A DNA stretch of 12,682 nucleotides from CAZPUR01 sp964589815. Lineage in GTDB: Bacteria > Patescibacteriota > Microgenomatia > UBA1400. The DNA is taken from NCBI GenBank assembly GCA_964589815.1, contig CAZPUR010000015.1, forward strand, positions 1 to 12,682. The letters are read 5' to 3'. The position numbers and the translations under genes are program-made. Shown here piece after piece: positions 7,127 to 12,582 of the stretch; the stretch's first letter is position 1; every line of letters begins with the position of its first letter. A model generated the notes under the pieces. That model ran no database searches and was not told the DNA's origin. It saw only the letters and a program-made list of their open reading frames with translations.

Positions 7127-7498
7127 TCAGCTTTTTTTTGTTAAATACCAGTTGAAAATCAAAATGCCACCTAAAGCCATCAGGGGTAAGGAAAAAACAA
7201 AAAGAACAAATAAATGTTTGGAGGCATTAAAAAAGAAAATAGTAAACAAGCCCATCAAGACAATTAAGATGCCACCGAAAAGCTCCCAGCGAAAAGAAAT
7301 ATAAACCAAAGTAAGTAAAACCAGCCAAGGCAAGGTATTGGGGCTATTCAATAATATTCCTTTGAAGCCGCCGCCATAATCTCCAGCACCAGACAAAAGG
7401 GAAAAAACAAACCAAAAAAGAGAAATAATTAACAAAACAATCCTAGCAAAATAACGCAGGTATTTTGCCAGCATGACTAGTTTAATCTTCTTTCTCAT
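7127..7498 (-). CDS. Small integral membrane protein, 123 residues, function unknown
   Basis: I do not recognise a function. The first 18 residues are basic (MRKKIK, KYLRYFAR). Four hydrophobic segments follow, at roughly 19-36, 56-70, 73-91 and 95-117. A glycine-rich loop (SGAGDYGGGFKG, 36-47) joins the first two, and the protein ends in KKS. The profile recalls small four-helix bacterial membrane proteins of uncharacterised families. The ATG lies one base beyond the stop of the 56-residue peptide gene, which indicates translational coupling within a three-gene operon. It is the last gene of that operon before the assembly gap. Confidence 0.75.
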   Translation of the reverse strand: MRKKIKLVMLAKYLRYFARIVLLIISLFWFVFSLLSGAGDYGGGFKGILLNSPNTLPWLVLLTLVYISFRWELFGGILIVLMGLFTIFFFNASKHLFVLFVFSLPLMALGGILIFNWYLTKKS

Positions 7499-7499
7499 C

Positions 7500-7670
7500 T
7501 TAACTTTCTAAGGCGATGCCTCTTTTTTTCATTTCCTCTAACAGCTTTTTGGGAAAACCTAGTCGACATTGACAGTGTTTATTATGCTCTCTATGCCATT
7601 TAACTCTTTGTTCAAAACTGGCATTCTTGGGCATTTTGTTTTTTAAATGCCATTCTTTATTTATCTTCAT
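7500..7670 (-). CDS. 56-residue H/C-rich peptide, putative metal-binding, function unknown
   Basis: The stop is TAA at 7500-7502 and the ATG is at 7668-7670. A strong GGAGG (7677-7681 on the opposite strand) stands 6 nt before the ATG, and the gene is closely packed on both sides, so it is real despite its size. It is very basic, with a compact H26-x2-H29-x2-H32-C33-x-C35 cluster (in WHREHNKHCQC) that could bind a metal ion. It is preceded by a KNKMPKN segment and followed by a probable helix FPKKLLEEMKKRG. I recall similar short proteins of the form MPKN-x-FEQR-x-KWH in Patescibacteria but cannot verify it. It lies between two membrane-protein genes with gaps of 12 nt and 1 nt. Function is unknown; an accessory protein of the membrane pair is one guess. 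Confidence 0.8.
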   Translation of the reverse strand: MKINKEWHLKNKMPKNASFEQRVKWHREHNKHCQCRLGFPKKLLEEMKKRGIALES

Positions 7671-7682
7671 CGCTAACCTCCA

Positions 7683-8054
7683 TTATTGAGAAAAACCCAT
7701 CCAAAGCAACCATACACCTAAAAAAAGAAGGAAAGCGGTGCTAAAAATTTGTTTATTTTTAAACCTCTGGGCTTGTTTATGAATTTGTTCGGGAAAGCCA
7801 ATTTTCATAATTCCCTTAATTAAAGTAGACCAACCCAGAAGAGTAATCACCAATCTCCAATCAGCCACCCAAAGATTGTGTAAGATGATCGTAACTAATC
7901 CCATTAGTAAGGTGATGTAGCCAGTAGAAATAACAAAGGCCTTATTCTCTGTCATTTCTATCACTTTACCTAAATACCTGGTGATAAAAAATAATAAACC
8001 GAAGATAATAAAAAAACTGCCCCAAAGCTGGGCAAAGAAAATTGAGATTTCCAT
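7683..8054 (-). CDS. Small integral membrane protein, 123 residues, function unknown
   Basis: No family recognised. The start is set at the ATG at 8052-8054, not the upstream GTG (8108) that keeps the frame open. A TGCTATAAT promoter ends 7 nt before this ATG and overlaps the extra codons, and hydrophobic sequence begins immediately (MEISIFFAQLWGSFFII). Hydrophobic segments lie at about 3-24, 36-58, 66-80 and 103-120 from this start. The third and fourth are separated by a charged loop containing FPEQIHKQAQRFKNKQ. It heads the three-gene unit; the SD of the next gene starts immediately after its stop codon. It is the same length as the other membrane protein of the unit but shows no obvious sequence similarity to it. 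Confidence 0.75.
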   Translation of the reverse strand: MEISIFFAQLWGSFFIIFGLLFFITRYLGKVIEMTENKAFVISTGYITLLMGLVTIILHNLWVADWRLVITLLGWSTLIKGIMKIGFPEQIHKQAQRFKNKQIFSTAFLLFLGVWLLWMGFSQ

Positions 8055-8061
8055 TATTGTC

Positions 8062-8070
8062 ATTATAGCA
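8062..8070 (-). promoter_or_regulatory. Extended -10 promoter of the small membrane-protein operon
   Basis: On the minus strand this reads TGCTATAAT, a perfect TGn extended -10, with exactly 7 nt to the ATG at 8054. That is the same layout as at ugd and predicts a leaderless mRNA. No matching -35 is seen at 16-18 nt. Confidence 0.65.
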
Positions 8071-8100
8071 AAGTCTAAACGTATTTGTGTCTCTGAAGTC

Positions 8101-8217
8101 TCGCACACTACCTCAATTTTTTCAATTGAAGTATGCGAAATTTGGTCAAGTGATGAGTTGAATCACTTGTTAAATACACAGTGTTGTCCGAGGGTGAGCG
8201 ATCCGCCAGCTGGCGGA
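8101..8217. repeat. Cluster of three inverted repeats in intergenic DNA
   Basis: First: 8101-8109 with 8130-8138 plus TCAATT/AATTGA (8113-8118, 8124-8129), a 15-bp stem with a 3-nt bulge and one position that becomes G-U in the minus-strand RNA. Second: CAAGTGAT/ATCACTTG (8147-8154, 8162-8169) with a 7-nt loop. Third: the perfect 16-bp palindrome TCCGCCAGCTGGCGGA at 8202-8217, a G+C-rich island in A+T-rich DNA. No gene is seen in 8109-8253. This DNA separates the orphan 104-residue gene from the membrane-protein operon and could terminate transcription or be repeat debris. Confidence 0.6.
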
Positions 8218-8253
8218 GAGCGAAAGTGCAACGTGGCCGAGCAAAGCGAGGAG

Positions 8254-8265
8254 TTTGATGAAATC
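8254..8265. repeat. 12-bp inverted repeat, left copy
   Basis: TTTGATGAAATC here is the exact reverse complement of 8588-8599. The pair brackets the 104-residue ORF; the stop codon begins at the last base of this copy. Confidence 0.6.
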
Positions 8266-8579
8266 TACTGCAAGGCTTCAATCAAAACATCCAATGCTTT
8301 GTTAACCTCATCAATATCTTGTTGAGTAGAAAAAATCGAGAAATCTCTCTTGCCGACATAATCTAAATATTTCTGAGTAGCTTCAATGGCGGCAGGATCT
8401 TGAATAAGTCCTTGTTTAAGCAAGTTTTCAGCGCGATGAGCTATTCCAGTCATAGTATTACCTCTACATTTAAAGCCACCATCTTCTGCAGTAACTCTCT
8501 CTTCTGGTAATTCGTCTGAAAAACTGCGTATTCTTTGGAAATCGTCGAGATACCTATTTTTCATTTCTCGATTTTTCAT
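8265..8579 (-). CDS. Hypothetical soluble protein, 104 residues
   Basis: Not recognised. The sequence is soluble and mixed-charge, with predicted helical stretches (for example GIAHRAENLLKQGLI and the C-terminal DIDEVNKALDVLIEALQ) and a central glycine-containing segment EDGGFKCRGNTMTG (32-45). There is no signal peptide or membrane segment. The start is uncertain because a short tandem duplication gives two ATGAAAAAT starts (MKNRE-MKNRY), and neither has a clear Shine-Dalgarno. The gene is alone on its segment, flanked by perfect 12-bp inverted repeats and ending 31 nt short of an assembly gap, so its promoter may be hidden. Composition looks coding, but in the absence of a known family it could be a spurious frame. 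Confidence 0.55.
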   Translation of the reverse strand: MKNREMKNRYLDDFQRIRSFSDELPEERVTAEDGGFKCRGNTMTGIAHRAENLLKQGLIQDPAAIEATQKYLDYVGKRDFSIFSTQQDIDEVNKALDVLIEALQ

Positions 8580-8587
8580 TTTTATTT

Positions 8588-8599
8588 GATTTCATCAAA
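8588..8599. repeat. 12-bp inverted repeat, right copy
   Basis: GATTTCATCAAA, the exact reverse complement of 8254-8265, lies 8 nt upstream of the first possible start of the 104-residue gene and 11 nt from the gap. It also contains a local hairpin ATTTGAT/ATCAAAT (8585-8591 region with 8594-8600). Confidence 0.6.
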
Positions 8600-8610
8600 T
8601 TTCTCTTAAC

Positions 8611-8710
8611 NNNNNNNNNNNNNNNNNNNNNNNNNNNNNNNNNNNNNNNNNNNNNNNNNNNNNNNNNNNNNNNNNNNNNNNNNNNNNNNNNNNNNNNNNN
8701 NNNNNNNNNN
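8611..8710. other. Assembly gap (100 N)
   Basis: A placeholder of exactly 100 N between the orphan 104-residue gene (minus) and the recombinase gene (plus). Repeats sit at both edges (8588-8599 and 8711-8730), consistent with the assembly breaking at repetitive DNA. Confidence 0.95.
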
Positions 8711-8771
8711 TAACTAGTGTATATGCGAATAATTATTGTGTTATAATAACTAAAATGTATACTAGGCGAAT
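8711..8771. repeat. Two imperfect direct repeats upstream of the recombinase gene
   Basis: Unit 1 (8711-8730) and unit 2 (8747-8771) both carry the ordered blocks TAACTA, GTATA and GCGAAT. Block spacing is 2 and 1 nt in unit 1, and 4 and 4 nt in unit 2. Both are in the same orientation and flank an extended -10. On the opposite strand each unit starts ATTCGC, has a TATA-type middle and ends TAGTTA, loosely recalling Xer/dif half-sites. The match to dif is not good enough to claim one. Confidence 0.5.
8739..8747 (+). promoter_or_regulatory. Candidate extended -10 promoter for xer-trmD
   Basis: TGTTATAAT combines a TGn extension with a perfect TATAAT. It lies between the two direct repeats and would give a leader of about 65 nt before the recombinase ATG. 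A second, weaker candidate (TTGTTT at 8779-8784, 18 nt, TATATC at 8803-8808) lies nearer the start; the A+T-richness makes both uncertain. Confidence 0.4.
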
Positions 8772-8818
8772 TTAAATATTGTTTATTTTAAAACTAAGTA
8801 ATTATATCACAAAATTTT

Positions 8819-9634
8819 ATGCAAAAAATATTACAGCAAACAGAAGAAGAATTAAAGTTAAAAGGTTATAGTCAAAAAACTATAAAAAGCTATTTAACCA
8901 ATATAAAAAAATACTTTATCTTTGCTAAAAAAAGAGGTTTAAAAACTAAAGAAAAAGCAATTAAAAGCTTTCTTATTAACTTACAAGAAAAGGGTTTGTC
9001 TTCATCTTCGGTAAACTTAGCCCTTAATGCTATCAAGTTCTTCTATCGCCACGTCTTAAAAACTAATTTCAAAACTAAAATTAAGTACGCCAAGCGACCA
9101 AAAAAACTACCTGTAGTTTTATCTAAACAAGAAATTAATCAGATCATTAATAGCATTAGAAACTCAAAACATCGTCTTTTGATTTCCTTGTCTTATGGCG
9201 CCGGCCTGCGGGTTAGCGAAACTGTCAATCTAAAAGTAAGAGATATTAACCCAGAAGAACTAACCATCCATCTTAAGAAATCTAAAGGTGATAAAGATAG
9301 AATCACTATTTTCCCCGAGAAGCTCAAGATTGAGCTTAAGAATTTGGTTGATCAAAAAGATTTAAATAGTTATTTATTTATCAGTGAAAGAGGGGGTAAA
9401 CTCACCACCAGAACTGCTCAAAAAGTTTTTTCCAATGCTTTGAAAAAAGCCAAAATTAAGAAAACGGCTAGTTTCCATTCACTTAGACACAGCTTTGCTA
9501 CTCATTTGCTGGAAAATGGAGTTGATGTCCGTTATGTACAAGAACTGCTTGGCCATAGTAATATAAGAACGACACAAAGATATACTCAAGTTACAAATCC
9601 AAAATTAAAAAATATAAAAAGTCCATTAAATTAG
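8819..9634 (+). CDS. xerC: Xer-type tyrosine recombinase
   Basis: 271 residues with an N-terminal SAM-like core-binding domain (about 1-85, with GYSQKTIKSYL at 16-26) and a C-terminal catalytic domain. The complete catalytic set is visible: R131 in GAGLRVSE, K156 in KSKGDKDR, H220 and R223 in HSLRHSFATHLL, H246 in LLGHSN, and the nucleophile Y255 in TQRYTQ. These enzymes cut and join DNA through a 3'-phosphotyrosine. The short single-chain form fits chromosome-dimer resolution XerC/D proteins better than a phage integrase with an added arm-binding domain, but an integrase of a small element cannot be excluded. No Shine-Dalgarno is seen. The stop codon lies 2 nt before the trmD ATG, so the two are co-transcribed. 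Direct repeats lie immediately upstream. The xerC/xerD distinction is not resolvable here. Confidence 0.9.
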   Translation: MQKILQQTEEELKLKGYSQKTIKSYLTNIKKYFIFAKKRGLKTKEKAIKSFLINLQEKGLSSSSVNLALNAIKFFYRHVLKTNFKTKIKYAKRPKKLPVVLSKQEINQIINSIRNSKHRLLISLSYGAGLRVSETVNLKVRDINPEELTIHLKKSKGDKDRITIFPEKLKIELKNLVDQKDLNSYLFISERGGKLTTRTAQKVFSNALKKAKIKKTASFHSLRHSFATHLLENGVDVRYVQELLGHSNIRTTQRYTQVTNPKLKNIKSPLN

Positions 9635-9636
9635 GC

Positions 9637-10061
9637 ATGAAAATAGATATTGTGACTCTTTTTCCAGAAATGTTTAAGGGGCCTTTTGATGAATCTATAG
9701 TTAAACGAGCTATAGACAAAAAATTAGTGAAAATAAATATTCACAATCTAAGAAAATGGGCCAAAGATAAATATAAAACGGTGGATGACCATCCTTATGG
9801 TGGGGGTGTAGGTATGGTGATGATGGTCGAGCCTGTTTATAAAGCTTTAAAAGATTTAAAAAAACAATCAACAATCAACAATCAACAATCAANNNNNNNN
9901 NNNNNNNNNNNNNNNNNNNNNNNNNNNNNNNNNNNNNNNNNNNNNNNNNNNNNNNNNNNNNNNNNNNNNNNNNNNNNNNNNNNNNNNNNNNNAAACAAAG
10001 TCTTAAGCGGACAAAAAAAAGAAGGCCAGATTTAATAAAAACTAAGACGGATCTTCAATAA
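9637..10061 (+). CDS. trmD: tRNA (guanine37-N1)-methyltransferase, interrupted by an assembly gap
   Basis: SPOUT-family enzyme methylating G37 next to the anticodon, using S-adenosylmethionine. Residues 1-78 match TrmD, with VTLFPEMF (6-13), DDHPYGGGVGM (50-60) and MMVEPVYKAL (62-71). The frame then enters a heptamer repeat and a 100-N gap. The true C-terminus is readable after the gap in a different frame: QSLKRTKKRRPDLI, the usual TrmD ending, starts at 9996 and stops with TAA at 10059-10061. Reading straight through the N run gives a false stop at 10035. A usual TrmD has about 230-250 residues, so roughly 120-140 residues are probably missing in the gap. The last 20 nt overlap the convergent 77-residue gene. 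The position right behind xer, rather than among rpsP/rimM/rplS, is unusual. Confidence 0.9.
9865..9892 (+). repeat. Heptamer microsatellite (CAATCAA)x4 inside trmD
   Basis: Four exact copies of CAATCAA run directly into the gap, so the real array may be longer. Three units make 21 bp and encode a 7-residue repeat (STINNQQ). Any gain or loss of units not divisible by three would shift the trmD frame. It lies just after the conserved MMVEPVYKAL block, in a region tolerant of insertions. Confidence 0.85.
9893..9992. other. Assembly gap (100 N) within trmD
   Basis: A placeholder of exactly 100 N. The trmD reading frames on its two sides differ, and a TrmD protein needs several hundred bp more than this, so the true gap is not 100 bp. 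Confidence 0.95.
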
Positions 10062-10275
10062 TCTCAAAAGCACCCTCAATAATCCCCATGCTCGCCTCAT
10101 CAATCTGTCGACACATGGATTCATAGCGCTCTTGAGTAATAACAAGCCCGTCTCCATTTAGTTTACCAACTTCTATAGGATAACCAAAAGCATCACCAAC
10201 CTTATCCAAAAAAGCCTGACGAGCCTCTTGGGCGAGATTAAGTGCCTCAGATTTTGACATCGTTATCGCACTCAT
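10042..10275 (-). CDS. Hypothetical soluble protein, 77 residues
   Basis: Not recognised. It is an acidic, mostly helical-looking protein (KSEALNLAQEARQAFLDKVG at 8-27; ERYESMCRQIDEASMGIIEGAF at 49-70) with a short central segment PIEVGKLNGDGLVIT that could form a beta hairpin. There is no membrane segment. GGAGG lies 9 nt before the ATG at 10275, and the ATG is 4 nt after the rmlD stop, so it is the third gene of the rmlB-rmlD operon and very likely translated by coupling. The other Met (residue 6) is a less likely start. Its 3' end overlaps the convergent trmD by 20 nt. Nothing in the sequence ties it to rhamnose synthesis. Confidence 0.65.
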   Translation of the reverse strand: MSAITMSKSEALNLAQEARQAFLDKVGDAFGYPIEVGKLNGDGLVITQERYESMCRQIDEASMGIIEGAFEIIEDPS

Positions 10276-10279
10276 ATCT

Positions 10280-11206
10280 TCACCCCTCCCTTATTAACTG
10301 ATTTTTTATTTTATTTAAGCCTTGATCTATCGTTGCCATTTTAATTCCTAATTCCCTTTCTAGTTTTTGATTGGAAAGACTTAAGTTCTTCTGCCTGGGC
10401 CGATCATCGTCAATAGTTTTAATAAACTCTTCTAAACTACTTTTATTAATTAAAGTTTTATCCAACTTAAAAACATCAGCAATTTTAATCGCCAGCTCAT
10501 ATGGTGAAAGACTGGTCGAACCAACGCAATGATAAATGCCTTTAGATTTGACTTTAATCATTTTATCAATAACTTTGGCAATATCATCAATAAAAGTGGG
10601 CGTAATAATTTGATCAGTAAACCTATTTATTTTTTCTCCTGATTCCAGCTTGGCTTTGATATCTCTTACTAAATCCAGTTTTATTTTGAGCTCTAAATTT
10701 TTTGGGGAAAATTCAGCTTTATAAGGAAAGGCAATTCTTAAAATTGCATTTCGACAACCTGATTTCTGTACTTCCTGTTCAGCCCAAAGTTTAGTTTTTC
10801 CATACCATTCAATTGGGTTGGGGACATCTGTTTCTTTATACCCGCCAGTCGGAGGATTGTAACCATCAAAAATATAATCAGTAGAAATATGAATAAGATA
10901 TTTATTGTAATTTTTACATAACTGAGCAATATTCTTACTCCCAATCACATTAACTTGATAGCATGAGCCATTTTTGTTTTCATTTTGAATCCAAGCACTT
11001 GATACATCAGTAAAAGCAGCCAAATGAAGCACTAATTTAGTATAAGGAAGTTCTTTAAATTTCTTATCTAAAAGACTCAAATTAGTAATATCAACTCCTG
11101 TTTCTAGGCTTAAATTAACAAAATCATACTTAGAAGACAGTAGTTCAACTATTCTTGAACCCACTAAACCGCTTAAACCAGTACCAATAATCTTTACTTT
11201 AGTCAT
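10280..11206 (-). CDS. rfbD: dTDP-4-dehydrorhamnose reductase (RmlD/RfbD)
   Basis: Extended SDR of 308 residues, the usual RmlD length, reducing dTDP-4-keto-L-rhamnose to dTDP-L-rhamnose with NAD(P)H. The N-terminal dinucleotide motif is GTGLSGLVG (8-16). The catalytic residues are T109 in STDYIFDG (108-115) and the Tyr-Lys pair Y135/K139 in WYGKTK. The C-terminal substrate lobe contains QIITPTFIDDIA and the late DDDRPRQKNLSLSNQKLERELG block typical of RmlD. The ATG directly follows the stop of rmlB with no spacer, so expression is coupled. Another sugar-nucleotide reductase of the same family is possible, but the rmlB partner favours RmlD. Confidence 0.9.
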   Translation of the reverse strand: MTKVKIIGTGLSGLVGSRIVELLSSKYDFVNLSLETGVDITNLSLLDKKFKELPYTKLVLHLAAFTDVSSAWIQNENKNGSCYQVNVIGSKNIAQLCKNYNKYLIHISTDYIFDGYNPPTGGYKETDVPNPIEWYGKTKLWAEQEVQKSGCRNAILRIAFPYKAEFSPKNLELKIKLDLVRDIKAKLESGEKINRFTDQIITPTFIDDIAKVIDKMIKVKSKGIYHCVGSTSLSPYELAIKIADVFKLDKTLINKSSLEEFIKTIDDDRPRQKNLSLSNQKLERELGIKMATIDQGLNKIKNQLIREG

Positions 11207-12232
11207 TTAAAGTGACTTAAACTTATCCCTATATTGTTTCTGATAATACTTTTGATACTCACCTGACTTAACTTTTTGCCACCAGGATTGGTTATCTTGA
11301 TACCATCTCACTGTTTTTTTAAGATAAGTCTCAAAATCAAACTGAGGTTGATAACCTAATTCTTTTTTGGCTTTGGTCCAATCTAAAGCATATCTGACAT
11401 CATGGCCCGGTCTGTCTTTAACCTGCTCCAAAAGCTTTTCATTCTTACCCAAAATCTGACAAATCATCTTAGCCACTTCCAAATTATTAATATCATCGGT
11501 TAAGCCGCCGATTAAATAATACTCGCCTACTTTACCCTTTTTTAAAACTAAGTCGATGGCTCGACAGTGATCTTCTACATAAAGCCAGTCCCTTACCTGC
11601 TGGCCATTGCCATAAATGGGCACTGGTTTGTTTTCCAAAAGATTAGTGATAGTTAAAGAAATAAATTTTTCCGGAAATTGATAAGGACCAAAATTATTGG
11701 AAGTGTTGGTTACTGTTACAGGTAAACCATAAGTCTTCCACCAGGCCCTAACTAAACAATCAGAACCAGCTTTAGAGGCGGCATAAGGAGAATTAGGTTG
11801 TAAAGGACTTAACTCGGTAAACTTCCCTTTTGAGTCAAGCTTAAGGCTGCCGAATACTTCATCGGTAGAAACATGGTGGAATCTTTTAACTTTGTGTTTT
11901 AAGGCCGCGTCTAGTAAAACCTGGGTGCCGACCATGTTGGTTTTCACAAAAACAGCCGGTCCCAAAATACTTCTATCCACATGAGATTCAGCCGCAAAAT
12001 GAATCACTAACTCAATATCCTTCATCGCTTGATTAACAATTTTCTCATCACAGATATCACCTTTAATAAAAGTATATTGAGGATTAGCTTCGACTGATTT
12101 TAGATTTTCCAAATTACCGGCATAAGTTAGCTTATCCAAATTAACAATCTTATCCTGAGGATATTTTTTTAACCAGTAAAGAATAAAGTTGGCGCCAATA
12201 AATCCCGCCCCACCAGTTACCAAAAGCTTCAT
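11207..12232 (-). CDS. rfbB: dTDP-glucose 4,6-dehydratase (RmlB/RfbB)
   Basis: 341 residues, canonical length. Converts dTDP-glucose to dTDP-4-keto-6-deoxyglucose, the second step of dTDP-L-rhamnose synthesis. The motifs are GGAGFIG (7-13), NLDKLTYAGN (31-40), HFAAESHVDRS (78-88), STDEVFGS (122-129) with the catalytic T123-D124-E125 set, Y150/K154 in YAASK, NTSNNFGPYQFPEKFI (176-191), and RPGHDVRYA near 274-282. Unlike the Gmd paralog in this window, all dehydratase residues are intact. It is the first gene of the rmlB-rmlD-orphan operon, with a TATAAT 6 nt before the ATG and no Shine-Dalgarno. rmlA and rmlC are not in the window. Confidence 0.95.
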   Translation of the reverse strand: MKLLVTGGAGFIGANFILYWLKKYPQDKIVNLDKLTYAGNLENLKSVEANPQYTFIKGDICDEKIVNQAMKDIELVIHFAAESHVDRSILGPAVFVKTNMVGTQVLLDAALKHKVKRFHHVSTDEVFGSLKLDSKGKFTELSPLQPNSPYAASKAGSDCLVRAWWKTYGLPVTVTNTSNNFGPYQFPEKFISLTITNLLENKPVPIYGNGQQVRDWLYVEDHCRAIDLVLKKGKVGEYYLIGGLTDDINNLEVAKMICQILGKNEKLLEQVKDRPGHDVRYALDWTKAKKELGYQPQFDFETYLKKTVRWYQDNQSWWQKVKSGEYQKYYQKQYRDKFKSL

Positions 12233-12238
12233 AAAGAT

Positions 12239-12244
12239 ATTATA
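12239..12244 (-). promoter_or_regulatory. -10 element of the rmlB-rmlD operon
   Basis: A perfect TATAAT on the minus strand ends 6 nt before the rmlB ATG. No TGn extension and no good -35 is seen; T-runs lie upstream. The spacing matches the other operon heads in the window and implies a leaderless or nearly leaderless transcript. Confidence 0.5.
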
Positions 12245-12303
12245 GCTAAAAACTATATTTAAAAAAACAGCAACTGGAAAAAAACAAAGAAAGTGAGCTA
12301 AAT

Positions 12304-12576
12304 TTATCTTAAAATCTTTTTTCTTAACGAAGTCTCAATCACACGAAAAATAACCTCTTCATGACCTCCTGGTCCCATAGATAAAAGCTTCATCGTAGCG
12401 TCGGTCCCTCCACTTCTCACTGCTTCTATATCTACTATTATGTCCTCTAGTCCTAATGCTGAAATTTCAATACACTCTCTCTCAACCTTTCTCTTTCCTA
12501 AACCCAAAAAGCCCCCCGGCCTTTCTCTTTCAACTATTAAAATACCTTCTATTTCTCTAGAAGATTTTTCATCCAT
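12304..12576 (-). CDS. Hypothetical soluble protein, 90 residues
   Basis: Not recognised. A charged protein with a glycine-rich segment ERPGGFLGLGKRKVERE (18-34), then alternating hydrophobic stretches that look beta-rich (CIEISALGLEDIIVDIEAV) and a basic C-terminal helix (FRVIETSLRKKILR). There is no membrane segment or signal peptide. The ATG lies 6 nt below a near-consensus promoter, which strongly supports the gene and its start. It is separated from rmlB by 71 nt and reads in the same direction; rmlB has its own -10, so read-through is possible but not required. No role in sugar metabolism can be read from the sequence. Confidence 0.65.
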   Translation of the reverse strand: MDEKSSREIEGILIVERERPGGFLGLGKRKVERECIEISALGLEDIIVDIEAVRSGGTDATMKLLSMGPGGHEEVIFRVIETSLRKKILR

Positions 12577-12582
12577 ATCTTA

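Noticed and set aside
6950..7144. Plus-strand ORF spanning the N run
   Set aside because: More than half of it is N; the frame across a gap of unknown size has no meaning.
8055..8108. N-terminal extension of the membrane protein from a GTG at 8108
   Set aside because: The extension overlaps the TGCTATAAT promoter and a hairpin arm and is hydrophilic; the ATG at 8054 fits the promoter and the membrane helix.
7981..8325. Plus-strand ORF of 114 codons
   Set aside because: It runs antisense to the membrane protein, across the hairpin cluster and into the 104-residue gene, so it is a shadow.
8254..8771. CRISPR array or integron attachment array near the recombinase
   Set aside because: Only two unequal repeat units are visible with no regular spacers, and the recombinase lacks visible features that would make it an integron integrase.
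8711..8771. A canonical dif site
   Set aside because: The conserved right arm of dif (TTATGTTAA type) is not matched; only TTCGC and a TATA-rich centre agree.
10738..10944. Minus-strand ORF of 68 codons inside rmlD
   Set aside because: It is another frame of rmlD; its hydrophobic look comes from A+T-rich codons.
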